Notes under the pieces: generated by a model
The model's input: the letters and a program-made list of their open reading frames with translations, nothing else
Told to the model about the DNA's origin: nothing
Database searches by the model: none
Position numbers and translations under genes: made by a program
Shown: positions 11,336 to 23,645 of the stretch, in pieces
How positions within the stretch are numbered: position 1 is the first letter of the stretch
Layout: every line of letters starts with the position of its first letter
Origin: Sabellastarte sp. h YS-2021
Taxonomy: Eukaryota > Annelida > Polychaeta > Sabellida > Sabellidae
Direction of reading: 5' to 3'
Length of the DNA: 64,000 bases
Assembly (NCBI GenBank): GCA_964017235.1
Contig: OZ024931.1
Coordinates: 23,784,189-23,848,188, forward strand

Positions 11336-11798
11336 GTGAGTTGACAGTCGGGAGAGAGATGTTGTGAAAATAACACATATTAAATCTGATACAGTCTAAC
11401 CCTGCAGAACCAAATGTCAAGGAAAGAAAATCAAAAAAAAAAACAAAAAACTTTTTTACTGAACCTGTAATTCAGAAATCAATAATATCCTCCCACAGTT
11501 ATCAGATATTTGTGTTAATTTATATTATACAGCCTTGTTATATATGATGAAAAAAAAAATGAAAAATTTAGACATTTTACAAAGTAAAAAGTTATATTCC
11601 CACCATTGATATTTAGACTTTGGTCACAGTATGAAACTTTGGTGATATTTATAAGAGAGGGAATGTAGGATACTAAACTGAGTCACTTAGTGACATAATT
11701 GATCCATGTACTTGTTTAACAATTGTAGCTGGTCAGAATTCTTTGTCAGTGTTTCCTTGTGTTTTGGTTTCAGTTTGGTAACTGTTTTCATGTTGTAG
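11336..11798 (+). other. CNOT3: CNOT3 intron
   Basis: A short intron with GTGAG donor and TTGTAG acceptor. No repeat or other feature is recognised in it. Confidence 0.85.
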
Positions 11799-11934
11799 GA
11801 TACGAGTGAGGAGGCCAACATGAGTCTAAAGTCGATGGCACAGCAGGCTGCTCAAAACGCAGGTCTAGTGAACCACCAACCGCCACAACCAACAGCCCCC
11901 TCACAGCAAACACACCTCTCTCAGACTCAGCAAA
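11799..11934 (+). CDS. CNOT3: CNOT3 exon, Gln-rich linker
   Basis: The exon begins after TGTTGTAG and ends before GTAGGT at 11935. It encodes DTSEEANMSLKSMAQQAAQ and then a Pro/Gln-rich run ending SQTQQ. Length is 136 nt, so it leaves in phase 1, which fits the 2-nt start of the next exon. It is part of the low-complexity linker. A GT further along (11939) would change the frame, so the donor at 11935 is preferred. Confidence 0.88.
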
Positions 11935-12022
11935 GTAGGTGGACAGTGTTTTTATAAAACTAGCGGCATATTTACAAAGATTCTGTCTGAGAATGAAATT
12001 TTTTTAAGAATTTTAAGTTTTT

Positions 12023-12830
12023 ATCCCACAGCCCTTAAGGGCTGTCGGGGTATTGGTTTCACCCATGGTGTCCAGATGGGCGGGTGGGTGGCAGGAAGAA
12101 GTTTGTCCAGGCTGTATCTCGGAAACTGTAGGGTGTAGGAAGTTGATACTTGGTAGGGACATTGGTTAAGGGGTGTAGGTGTTCAACGTCATGGTGTGAC
12201 CTTGATTTGACCTTTGACCTTGCCGTAGTGACCTTGACCTATAAAATCTTGTCAGGGCTGTATCTCGGAAACCGTAAGGTGTAGGAACTTGATATTTGGT
12301 AGGGACATTGGTTAGGGGGTGTAGGTGTGTAATGTCATGGCGTGACCTTGATTTGACCTTTGATCTGGCATATCTGCTGCAATTTCATCTCTCTACAGGG
12401 ATATCTAATACTATTTTATCTTTCTTATATCTTTTTACTTGAATCTTGATTGTTGCACCTTTGGGTGTCTTTTGATGTAGATTAAGCACTGTTAAAGTCA
12501 GAATTCATTAACTGCTTTACTTTTGCAACTTCCCATTGTAACAGATGGTATTGCATCAAGTGAGCAACAGGTTTTGCCCCAACTCCATATAAAAGCATGT
12601 ATTGCCACATCTGTTTGTATGGGTAATATTCAAAACATTCAAACCATAATTTGACCATACAAATGAATAGCAAAATTGGAGAAGTCTTAAAGCTTCATAA
12701 GTTTTAGTTAACTGAATTGTCCTGTTTTAATACTTGATCTTTACATGCAGTTTCTTTCTCTTAGATGTTATTTTCTCTACTTAAACATTATTTGGACACT
12801 GACACTGCTCTGAAATTATCCCAATCTGTG
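12023..12830 (+). repeat. Helitron-like repeat in a CNOT3 intron
   Basis: The head is a perfect 16-bp palindrome, CAGCCCTTAAGGGCTG, at 12029-12044. Then comes TCGGGGTATTGGTTTCACCC, about two and a half units of the same roughly 140 bp repeat as at 6770, and a tail (about 12440-12830) shared with 29990-30400 (TGCACCTTTGGGTGTCTTTT, CTTCCCATTGTAACAGATGG). The final hairpin seen in other copies is not evident here. Confidence 0.75.
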
Positions 12831-13630
12831 CAGTGAATAGATATCCTTACAGTAAACCTGTTATTTGCAAAGTAGGTTTGCAAAACTTTCCCCAATACGG
12901 CCATGGTAGCATTAACTTTGAAGCACCAGTAGATAGCATGAATCTGAAGCAAACATACATTACAAACATTATGTGTGGTAAATTCATTGTTTCAAGTGAA
13001 ATAATAATAGCTTGTCTCTTCGTAAGAGAATGAAAGTAGAACTGTCTTCTGTAGAAACATGGTATATTACAAATATTTTGTTGACTACAGCTCAGTTATT
13101 ACATGGCCTTCTATTATCCAAATATTATCCAAACATTTTCTGTTTGGAGTAGGGCAGGGTTAATAACACCCGGTATCTCTGTATCGAGGACCAGTTCAAT
13201 TGAATACTGTGATGACATTTTACAACTGGCATTTCAAGTATCAGTACATATTGTGAGATAATGTAAAATATTAAAAACAAACCTCAAATCTGAAGAAATT
13301 ATCAACTTTTATCTCATATTTGCATATATATTAGTACTTCTATGGTGATTTCTTTCGGAAGAACTGTCAGTGTTTTGTTTTCATGAATTTTACTTCCTGT
13401 CAGTGGGCCAATTCAATTGGGGAGGTACTAGAACTCAATTTTTTTCAGGAACCAGGAATCAGTAGGGTTTCACACCAGCAGGATACCGAAATGGAAAATC
13501 TGCTAACGACCCTGCCCTAGTTTTGGGAACCAGATATTGTTTGAATAAATTATTCTTCACAGCATGATGTGATAATAAAGGTATTTCTGTATGGAAGAAA
13601 ACTAAAGTCTGTCACATACCCTATCAGCTC
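12831..13630 (+). other. CNOT3: CNOT3 intron, no feature recognised
   Basis: Intronic AT-rich sequence. The small ORF at 12833-13033 shows no recognisable domain. Confidence 0.6.
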
Positions 13631-14034
13631 ATTGTATCCACCGGAAGCATCTGGTGGATACTTTGGTTTAGCGTTCGCTATGCCACCGCCGCGCGTAGAG
13701 AGATTTTCGGCGTTAACGCTCTAAGAGGAATACAACAGCAGCTAGGTTCACCAAATTTGCAGGATATCTTCATTGGGGGGTAAGCTTCTATGGGAAGGAA
13801 AATAGCCTCATTCTGAAAAACAAGATGGCCGCCACGGGCATTTCTTTGAAAATAATCTACATTTTTCTACTGGCTGTTTCTCATAGGTAGAAGGTTGAAT
13901 CTCTTCATAGGTGATATGTATGACACATATACATGTCCTCTACAACCTTGCACACATTTGACCTTGAAGCTCCTAACTCAAGGTCATCCACGGAGTGCCG
14001 AAGTAACCCACATAGAGGACTTTAAAAGTGCCTA

Positions 14035-15500
14035 TATCTCCCTTATTATTGGTCCTAGAGGTTTGCAATGTGAAGCCAACCTATAGGAAATCATGTGCTG
14101 CGAATCTTCTGATGTGGTTAGATTTGACCTTGGACCCCTCCTTCAAGGTCAAACGAGGATAGCCAAACTTAAAAGTGCTTATAACTCGCTTATTATCGAT
14201 CCTAGAGGTTTGGGATGGTAAACCAACATATAGGAAATCATGTGCTGCGAATCTTCTGGTGTGGTCGGATTTGACCTTGGGCCCCTCCTCCAAGGTCAAA
14301 TGAGGACAGCCAAACTTAAAAGTGCTTATAACTCGCTTATTATTAGGGCTTTGACGGGTGCTGAAAAACGGCATTGAGTACTCGCCCTCTGACAACCGGC
14401 CCGAATTCGAGTAACCGTAAGATTTAGTACCTACCATTAGGAGTCTTCTGTAAACAAATAGTCGGTTCTGGAAACGAAACTTTTGAAGAAAAACGTCTTC
14501 TATTTGACCATATATTATAGAATATGGAGTAAATTGTTTGTTTTCTAGCGAAAATAACAACTTTAATTGATATTATGTGACGGAAATGCTGAAATATAGC
14601 ATATTTTACACAAGCGTTTGATTACGTGGGCGATAATACAAACCTCGCGAGTAACCGAGTTTCTAAAATGGACTCGAGTACAAACCAAGACCGCCTCGTA
14701 CACCGAGGCTCGAGTACTCGTTCGCAGCCCTACTTATTATTGGTCCTAGAGGTTTGGGATGGTAAACCAACATATAGGAAATCATGCGCTGGGAATCTTC
14801 TGGTGTGGTCGGATTTGACCTTGGGCCCCTCCTCCAAGGTCAAATGAGGACAGCCAAACTTAAAAGTGCTTATAACTCGCTTATTATTGGTTCTAGAGGT
14901 TTGGGATGGTAAACCAACCTATAGGAAATCATGGGCTGGGAATCTTCTGGCGTGGTCGGATTTGACCTTGGGCCCCTCCTTCGAGGTCAAACGAGGATAG
15001 CCAAACTTAAAAGTGCTTATAACTCGCTTATTATCGATCCTAGAGGTTTGGGATGGTAAACCAGCATATAGGAAATCATGTGCTGCGAATCTTCTGATGT
15101 GGTCAGATTTGACCTTGGACCCCTCCTTCAAGGTCAAATGAGGACAGCCAAACTTAAAAGTGCTTATAACTCGCTTATTATTGGTCCTAGAGGTTTGGCA
15201 TGGTAAACCAGCATATAGGAAATCATGGGCTGGGAATCTTTTGGTGTGGTAGGATTTGACCTTGGGCCCCTCCTTCAAGGTCAAACGAGGATAGCCAAAG
15301 GTAAAAGTGCCTATAACTCACTTATTATTGGTCCTAGATGTTTGGGATGGTAAACCAACATATAGAAAATCATGGGCTGGGAATCTTCTGGTGTGGTCGG
15401 ATTTGACCTTGGGCCCCTCGTTCAAGGTCAAATGAGGACAGCCAAACTTTAAAGTGCTTATAACTTGCTTATTATTGGTCCTAGAGGTTTTGGTGCATTG
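14035..15500 (+). repeat. Tandem array of about 140 bp units inside the HINE-like element
   Basis: Each unit holds ATAACTCGCTTATTATTGG, TCCTAGAGGTTTGGGATGG, TATAGGAAATCATG and a block with TTTGACCTTGGGCCCCTCC and CAAGGTCAAA. There are about seven copies, interrupted between 14344 and 14732 by a hAT MITE. The minus-strand ORFs of 159 and 121 aa here are repeat translations with an obvious internal periodicity, not genes. Every unit carries AGGTCA half-sites on both strands. Confidence 0.85.
14344..14732. mobile_element. hAT-type MITE, 389 bp, with perfect 8-bp target duplication
   Basis: The insert begins TAGGGCT and ends AGCCCTA. The right terminus, read inwards, is TAGGGCTGCGAACGAGTACT; the left shares TAGGGCT and GAGTACTCG. 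CTTATTAT stands immediately on both sides (14336-14343 and 14733-14740), matching the unit sequence of the host array, which proves a clean insertion. An 8-bp duplication and terminal repeats of this sort are typical of the hAT superfamily. No coding sequence remains. Confidence 0.88.
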
Positions 15501-15580
15501 TCTTTACGGTGGATACAATTTGCATCGGTTTTCCGATGCGCTAGGTCTAGTTGCTTATTGAATTATTGTATTCTTTTCAG

Positions 15581-15941
15581 TCTTGTACAGTAATAGCACC
15601 AGTAGCGCGTCCCAATCTCAACAACCACAGCAACAACTCTCCTCCCAGCCACAGCCACCAACAGTTGCGCCTAGCAACAACAGTAATGCGGCAACGGCCC
15701 CAAGTGACCTCTCCCGGCCGCAGCAAGGCCCGACACCCCCGGCAACCAGTAACACCAGCACCGCCACCACAGTCTCTCAGTCACAGCAGCAGCAACCGAC
15801 CACAACCATACACCTGAACCCACTATTGGGAGTGGCCCCCCTTGGGCCCCAGCCCCTCAGCAAGGAGCACTGCTATCAACTGTCCATGCTAGAGGCTGCA
15901 TATCACCATCTCCCACACCCCTCAGACTCAGAGAGACTAAG
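15581..15941 (+). CDS. CNOT3: CNOT3 exon, linker and start of NOT box
   Basis: The exon starts after TTCTTTTCAG (15580) and ends before GTAAGT (15942). Its first two bases complete the codon left open by the exon ending at 11934. It encodes a Gln/Ser/Thr/Pro linker and then [20 protein letters not shown] and [12 protein letters not shown], the start of the conserved CNOT3 C-terminal region. The last two bases (AG) form an Arg codon with the next exon. Strong similarity to animal CNOT3 is clear here. Confidence 0.95.
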
Positions 15942-16548
15942 GTAAGTGAAAAGTGAAGCAATGTAGCAAATTGGTAAAGTATATCTACCAAGAAACACCT
16001 TTAAATGTTGCAATATATCATAGCTGAACACACTTCTCAGACTCATCGACCTGAACCAGATGTGAATTTAGCCACAGAACAATGACTTCCCCTCCTCTAA
16101 GGTTGTAGCTTGATATAATGGCGAGGCCATAAGTGAAATTGTTGATGGTTTGCTTGCTGGTTAGCCTATAGTGCAGACTCTGACCAAGTAGTCATCACTG
16201 TTTTCCTCCACCCCGTTTCATTGGCAGACTATTGTATTATCCTCCTCCAGGAAGAAATCCTGTATCCCAACTAAATACTGCATATTCATGAGAGTCATGT
16301 CTGCCGAAGTTGAGAACTGGTTGTTAATGAGAAATTACAGACTGTATCATGTTTAGTTTTGACCGTGTTAAATGGCGTAAAATAAGTAGCGCCCCAAGTT
16401 ATATTAATGTGTGCTTCTTTCTCACCTTGTTGAAAATATTCATTATTTTACAGACTCTGTACTCTGTTGTTTTTTCTCTGGAACCCTATGTGTTTGACCC
16501 ATTATTCACGGTGGTGTATCTTTAGTCTCCTGTAAACTTGTGTTGCAG
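15942..16548 (+). other. CNOT3: CNOT3 intron
   Basis: GTAAGT donor to TTGCAG acceptor. Nothing else is recognised. Confidence 0.9.
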
Positions 16549-16681
16549 ACACTACTTACCACGGAATCCGTGCCCCACTCCGACCTACTACCCGCAGATA
16601 CCACCCCCACACTCCGACACCGTAGAGTTTTTCCAGCGCTTGTCCACAGAAACACTCTTCTTTATCTTCTATTACATGGAG
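16549..16681 (+). CDS. CNOT3: CNOT3 exon, NOT box
   Basis: The exon starts after GTTGCAG and ends before GTAGGT. With the base carried over it reads [17 protein letters not shown], then [20 protein letters not shown] and IFYYME. This is the conserved NOT-box core, which pairs with the NOT box of CNOT2 and docks on CNOT1 in the NOT module. It leaves in phase 0, matching the next exon. Confidence 0.97.
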
Positions 16682-18350
16682 GTAGGTTAAGTTGGGTTTC
16701 AGACAATTGTTTTCTTTTTTCTAATTTAAAAAAAAAAAAATAAATAAAATGGTGTATGTAATTTAAGAACTGCAGTGAGCACAGTTTGCAAGTTGTACTA
16801 AGTATAAAATTCTTGACTCTGCATAAGAAAAGTATGACTATTTAAATGGTAACTCTGAAAGAAATACAACAATACTTAAATAAAATTATCTAGATCACTT
16901 AGTGTTGTTAAATTAAAAATGTTCATACTAGCAGTAATGTTCAAAGTAATTCAGAAAGGGTAATGATGTAGCCAGCAATCATGTAACCATTGTGAGATAT
17001 CATAAGTCTCATAGTCTATAGTATACTATACTGGTGTAATGGACAAAATAAACAACATAAAGAAAAAAGATTATAGTTTGCAATGTCCAGTGTGTGCACA
17101 AGGCCTCAGTGATGACATTTTAAATCCTTTGTCTGTGATGAACAATTTGCTTTTATGTCGGAAGTCATGGGTTTGAATCTAGCTCATGGTTTGAGTTAGA
17201 AATTAGCTTGAGGCCTGTCCCAGTATAAAGATTTAAAGCAATGAAAACTACTTCATTTAATCTTTAGAATGAGGGCATTCTTATTTTGTTATAAATAATA
17301 CAGTACCTTCTTTGCAACACACTTGTACAGGTGCAACTGGTGGTATCTGTTCAGGCTAGCAAACTTTGATCTAGTTCAATCGTCGAACTGACGTTTTCAG
17401 AACCAGTAAAAATGCTGAAATCTAACAAAGTCTTGTCACTTTGCCGAAGTTGTGGGGAAAATATAAAATTATGGGTGCATCGTATTGATGATATTTATTG
17501 TTTTTAGACAAGGTTGCCGATATTGAATGTCAAAGACGCATATCAATATTGCTATTTGAAGTAAATCTGTAAACCTAACTGCAAATGTTTGAAATATAGC
17601 CTGAATCTGAAGAAATTGTGCACTTTGGAGTTTTTGATGAAAATTGCCATGTTTTGATTTGGTAAAGTTCACTTCCTGTTAGCAGTTGGGGATATGCCAG
17701 AACAAAAACATTTTCGGTATGCCGGATTAGGACTGTTTAGTAGACAATCTCAGCCCCCAATATCAGCCGATATTGAAATATTTTAGCATTCAATAACGAT
17801 ATCCACAAAGCCAAACAATGTACCCAATATATAAAATCCATAGATATTTTGGATGAACTTTGCCATATTCTCATTAAAACACAAGTTTTATTTATGGGCA
17901 AGAATATATTATGACATTGGTGATTTCTTAACATTTTGTGGATTGCAAATTTTAGATGTTTGAACCAAAATTCTTGTTCAGGGCAGTCAATGAGCGAACT
18001 ATCGAACTTCTACAAGCATTGTCACACCACTACTGTACAGAAGAAAACAATTAAAAACAGGGATGGCTCAGTATAAAAAATATGTACAACGGGAGGTTAC
18101 TAATGCAGAACTGTTCCGATTCCGGAACTGCATTTTAGTACACCCCAAACATAAAAATCTCATCACAGTATTTCAGGAAAATGCTCTCGAAAAACTGAGA
18201 CACTGGGCCTACCGACCTATCCCTAATTAAAAAGGGTGAAAAAAACAGGCATTAATTCAAAAAAGTATATTAACAAAGTGACAGGGGCCTTGTCTGAGTA
18301 TGAATATTATTCTTAATGAAGCATGACCATTGACCTGCCCTTATTTTCAG
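16682..18350 (+). other. CNOT3: CNOT3 intron
   Basis: A 1.67 kb intron from GTAGGT to TTTTCAG. A poly(A)-like run is near 16727. No repeat family seen elsewhere in the window is recognised and the short ORFs have no domain. Confidence 0.85.
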
Positions 18351-18476
18351 GGTACCAAAGCTCAGTATTTAGCTGCCAAAGCTCTTAAAAAGCAGTCCTG
18401 GAGATTCCATACCAAGTATATGATGTGGTTCCAGCGGCACGAAGAGCCGAAAACCATCACGGAAGATTTTGAACAG
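18351..18476 (+). CDS. CNOT3: CNOT3 exon, NOT box
   Basis: The exon lies between TTATTTTCAG and GTACTT. Its 42 codons read [35 protein letters not shown] and ITEDFEQ, near-identical to the vertebrate CNOT3 C-terminal domain as I know it. Both boundaries are in phase 0. Confidence 0.97.
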
Positions 18477-18813
<337 letters not shown>

Positions 18814-20900
18814 GCCCGTACCTCCCACAACTGTGTTTGTACTCAGTAATGTGTCCTCGTGTCCATAACAAAACCCCAAGTCCCTGTCTCGGAAATAGTG
18901 TGTGACACGTGTGTGCATCAGCGCAAAACCCTACGGTGACCGAAAATTTGCATCGTGGTCAACTCTCCCAGCAGCAGCCAACAGATGCTGCCCAAGTGTG
19001 ATACTGTGATCAGGATGTACAATAACCAGTCAGCATGTGCTTAAACAAGAAATGAAAGAAAAATGGATATATATGATATATATTTATATGAAAGACTGAC
19101 CACTAAAATTTCTCATTTTGGATATTATGTGTGTGAACCTTTTTGTGAGACAGTCAGTTAAAGGTGTCTTTGTACATGCTCTAAAATCATATCTTTGTTG
19201 AAGATATGCCGTGATGCATTTCCAATGCAGTTGTGTTATAATTTATATATTATTTTCGTAAAAATCAGGAAGGCATTTCCAAGAAATGTGAGCTGAATGA
19301 AAACCAAAAAAAAAAAAATTTTTTTTTTTTTATTATTCAGTGCAGGGAATATTGTAAACACAAACAGTGGCCACCCAGAGGTGCTTTCTTTTCCCCTCCA
19401 GTCTCAATGACACTATGGGACTGTGGACTGCAGCCTGACTGTGCCAGTTTGTAACAAGTGACGTGACCAGAGAGGAGTGTTGGCATGTCACTGCATATGT
19501 GTATGTCTACTTGTACATATATAGGGAGGGGAAAAAGGTGTGTCTCAAGGATTGTGCCTTGTCCTGCATTACTCAGAGGCTATATCATGTAGTGGATCCT
19601 ACTCTCATTCTAGCAAACACACCCTTCTTCTTGGAATAATATCGGGAGTTGCCCGTACATTGATGTTATGATAGTTTACAAACTTCCCTTGAGTTGACAT
19701 TGTTACATGGTACGTTGTAGGATGGAGAGATACTGATGCACAACTACTACTGCTGCTACCTCCCACGTTTTTTAAACGTCTCATTGAGTCACTTGTGGTT
19801 GTAGAGGAAGAAAAGTGAAATATACTGTGGTATATCAAATCCATTTGAATCCCCCACTTAGAAAAAAAAAAAGATCAATTTTTAAGGAAATTTGGTGTAA
19901 TGGAAATAGAATTTCAAAAATGAACAAATGGAAAAGATTTTTCATAATTCTCGTATACAGGGGGGGGGATATTCACCAGCATCCAGCCTGCTGTCCTCAC
20001 AGATCACGTTGCCATCTGCCTACTCTGTATTTATCAACATACCGGGTGTCTAATGTAAACTAATCTATTCAGATTTTTTTGTAGTGCTTAATCTCAGTGC
20101 TAGGGAATTCTAAGCCACATGAAGTAAAAGTCTATTGCCCCAATATTATAATGTAATTGGACAGGTATGGCAGTCTGTTGATTTCTTTCCCGAAATTTTT
20201 GTGTACTGGTATAGTAAAAAGTCATACAATTGAGTCGCTCGAGTATGAAAGATTGTGTAAATGAAACTCAAATGAAACCCAAATTAATTTTTTTTACAAT
20301 CGATCTTATTTGGCAAAAGAATAAAAAGCTGGAGAAAGATTCCTGCCTTTGAATTAATTGGTTTGAAAGTATTTAATTGGGAGTCAGAAATGAGGTTATG
20401 TAATCCTGTTTTAACAGTGTCTGGTCTCTAGATTGGGAAAGTAAGTTATGGGATTGCTTCTAATGTTTCTTTTCACAACTATTATTTTTTTGTGGTGTGT
20501 ACTATTTAGCTCTGTGTACTAATAATCTAATAACCCTGACTCCTAAACCATGTGACAGAATCCTGCATTAGTTCCATTATTTTCTCTGGTAAATTTCCAT
20601 GCCTCTCTGTGTCAGCCAGATTGAAATCTCAGGTTGTGTAGTTTTTGACACGAGCATTAAAATTTTTTGATATCTGAGCTTCCATTGTATTTCTAATTAG
20701 TGGTGTGAAAACAATACTATGTATTCATTGTGTGATAACCAACTTAAATCCGGGGACTAAGTTTTGGATTGTTAATGTCAACAAAAAGGTATATGTGTGA
20801 AATGAAAATTAGGTGGATAAAACTAACTGCCCATTCAAACTTCATCCCTATCTCCCCCCTCTTTTGTTTATATCTTAAATTAATGGGGTGTATACTAAAT
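18814..20900 (+). other. Probable CNOT3 3' UTR and flank
   Basis: Sequence directly after the stop codon has no coding signal. It contains a poly(A)/poly(T) foldback at about 19303-19332, a G-run near 19962, and no clear repeat. I could not fix the poly(A) site. Confidence 0.5.
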
Positions 20901-20924
20901 TTAGATTGGTACCTCATAGCCTTT

Positions 20925-21575
20925 TTAAGCTGTGTGGGCTATTGTTTTCACCCTTGTCATCTGGCATGGTGGGTGATGAGAAAGTCTTCTCCAGACAGTA
21001 TCTCAGAAACCACGAGGTATAGGAAGTTCATAGTTGGTGGGGATATTGGTTGGAGTGGCTGTCATTGTGCAACTTCATAGTTTGACTTTGATGTGACTCC
21101 AACCTGGTTATATCTCAAATTATTATATGCTTGAAATCGACACTTTGTAATGGCATTGGATGGGAGGTATAGGTGTGCAATGTCATGGTGTGACCTTGAT
21201 TTGATCTTTGAGATTGCTGTAGTGAATTTGACCTGTATAATTCTTTCTTGGTTATGTTTCAGAAACACAAAGATGTTTGATTCTTGGCACAGACATTGGA
21301 TATACTTCAATTAATAGAGCAATCAATTTATAAACTTACAACTTTTTGATTGCAAATTAATGCTGTTATCATGCTAATAAATTATCTTGATACTTTGTCT
21401 TTATATACATTTTCTATGTCTAGTTATTTCTCCTGTACCATTTTGTAGCTAAAAGAAAAAAAATGAGACAACATCTGATTCCTTATCAGTTGTACTTTTT
21501 CACTTTCATATCTCTTGGTGTCCATTGCTATTTCCCCAGGCTGTGGAGTACGGGCATCTCATGCTATTTCTTGGG
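20925..21575 (+). repeat. Diverged Helitron-like repeat copy
   Basis: GGGCTATTGTTTTCACCC, two diverged units (GTATCTCAGAAACCACGAGG, GGTGTGACCTTGATTTGA) and a tail with GGCTGTGGAGTACGGGCATC and the shortened hairpin GCATCTCATGC. The same family as at 6770, 12023 and 29640, but older. Confidence 0.65.
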
Positions 21576-21622
21576 GAGTGTTTAATTTTGACTTAGTTCC
21601 TTCACATATTTTGACCCTTTTT

Positions 21623-22842
21623 CAGTGTTTCCTGAGCCTTTTTTTTCTGGAGGTCAATTGACCCCCTCCTTTAAAAACCGGGGGTCAATCAAAATTTTTG
21701 AGGGGCAGTTAGACTTGACCCCTTCTACTTAAACTGCAGGTTAGAAAAAATAATGGACAAACAATACCTAAAATACCTTACAAAGATAGTGTGTGTGTGT
21801 TAGAGTTACGAAACGTTGGGTACCATGTACCCATGGGGCATCGAACATGGGGTACAAGTAATATTCTGTCACATTTTCCTCAATAAACAATGTTTAGATA
21901 CACCCAGTTACTAAAAAGCAATAAATTAGATTTAAATTTATTTATCACTTTGACAGTAAATTATGGTACATTGTACATGGTTGTACATTCATAAAAATAT
22001 CTGAAGTACACCTGTGTACATCAGGGTAAAGAAAACAAGAAGCACTATTCAATTTTCAATGATATATATATTGACAGTTTCTAAAAAATTATTTTATCTA
22101 CACTACAAATATGATATCTTTTCTGTTTGAAAGACAAATTATTGTAGTTTATGTTGCTTTTTATTTGACAAAAATCCATTGAGTGGTTCCAAAGTTACAG
22201 TGCTTTTTGCTACAATCCCTGTAAATATTTTCGAATTTCAGAGGTGATAATTTCTGGGGAGGTTTCCGGGGTTAAAAATTCAAGAATTTCCGAGATTTAG
22301 TAGAACGTGTCTCCCACTGCACAAGGTATTTGTCATCGTTCGGAGACGTTGTTTCCAATTGTGTCCTTGCAAAGATCACCTTTTCTTTCGATATGTAGCG
22401 TTTCGAATAAGGTTTGCATGGGTACATTGTAACACTGGCCGTTAAAGCTGGATCTGCGTAGCTCTCGTCTCACATGAAATTTTAAAATATACAGCTTATC
22501 TTCAGTGCTGTTTTATTGCATGTGCATCTATCTTTCATTAAAAAAAATCTCGAGTCCTTTGTTATTGAATAATGCAAATGCGCATGCGTGACCTCGTGAA
22601 CTCTTCGCCTCTCGACCTTTTGATGCCACGCATGCGCATTGACGGGTAAACAAACAGGAAATCGGCCATTTTTGTTTTGAAATTGGAATAAATAAAGAAT
22701 TGCTGCATATATAGACGAAATATTAATATTTCTTTTTTGCAAATACTTCTGCGTCAGTCTGACCCCCAAGTAAATATTATGTGCGTAAATCGCTGGATTT
22801 CGACGTCAATTTACGCACGTTTGTGCGTAAACGGAAACACTG
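21623..22842. mobile_element. Possible DNA transposon remnant with 10-bp terminal repeats
   Basis: CAGTGTTTCC at 21623 is inverted as GGAAACACTG at 22833-22842, and the right end includes a hairpin TTACGCACGTTTGTGCGTAA. The termini resemble hAT ends, but the flanks (CCCTTTTT and TTTTTGAT) share only TTTTT, so there is no clean 8-bp duplication. No transposase is seen. A second hairpin of 13-bp arms (ATGCGCATGCGTG) lies at 22578-22639. Confidence 0.35.
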
Positions 22843-23640
22843 TTTTTGATTACCCAGTTTCTCTTAGCAGTCTTATTGTAAATCTTGGCCAGTTTCCGTT
22901 ATAGCTGTGGGTCTTTCAAACTGTGAAACAGTTCCGAGTTATTCATTTAAAAAAAAAAACTTGACACATTTGGGTGTCCAAACTAGGATGGTGAGGGGTG
23001 AAAACCTAATATCATTGACTCAAACAACCATGGCCTAACATGTAAGTGTGAGGTTTAGTACTTCCCAATTACAATTCATTGTATTGGTATTACAGCTTCT
23101 ACAATGAAAAACTTGACAGTAAAGATGTGAATTTTACCAAAATGACTGTCGCTTTATTAGGTCATAGAAATTTAAAAAATAACGAATGTTCATTGTTATT
23201 ACCATATTGGACACACAGTATTGAGGGCCAGTACTGTTTTCTTTGTCTTAAATTGTGACCTTGGACACGGAGAAAACTTAATTGACTGTTCAGAACTGGA
23301 GCTTTAACAACTTGTGGAATATTGAAAAAGAAGTTAACATGTTCTAAAGAATAATGACCAACTAACAAAATTACCTGCCATGCTATTTTGTTTGTACTTT
23401 ACTTTACCTTTGCTTATCACCATGTTCTAAACCAGGCTTGAATGGGCAGAAAAGTTTGGATTTCCCAATCAAATGAGATTATTAGGAGTGTTGAGATGGC
23501 AGAAATTTGCTTGATAATTTTTAGTCGAATCTTTGAATCGAGTTATGTACTGGGCTGTGGCCGCGATTTTAAATTGGCTGTTTAACCCTTAAATATCAAT
23601 ATTCTGCATAATATTTGTACACATATCTGTGGATTAAGGT
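22843..23640. other. No feature recognised
   Basis: AT-rich non-coding sequence with a short poly(A) near 22950. Confidence 0.5.
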
Positions 23641-23645
23641 GTATA

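Larger units (their letters stand above)
13631..15540 (+). mobile_element. Helentron-associated (HINE-like) element with subterminal repeats and 3' hairpin
   Basis: A 13-bp inverted pair marks both sides: ATTGTATCCACCG at 13631-13643 and CGGTGGATACAAT at 15507-15519. Just after the right copy is an 18-bp hairpin, GCATCGGTTTTCCGATGC (15522-15539), followed by GCTAGG. The left copy overlaps a head palindrome, CCACCGGAAGCATCTGGTGG. Between them is a tandem array. Subterminal inverted repeats, internal tandem units and a terminal 3' hairpin are the marks of non-autonomous Helentrons. It sits in a CNOT3 intron about 40 bp before the next exon. Confidence 0.7.

Noticed and set aside
10912..11376. 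154-aa ORF on the minus strand over a CNOT3 exon
   Set aside because: It is the antisense of a low-complexity Ser/Pro/Gln exon with matching splice sites; no independent domain.
14081..15284. Minus-strand ORFs of 159 and 121 aa
   Set aside because: They are translations of tandem satellite units; the peptide repeats with the unit period.
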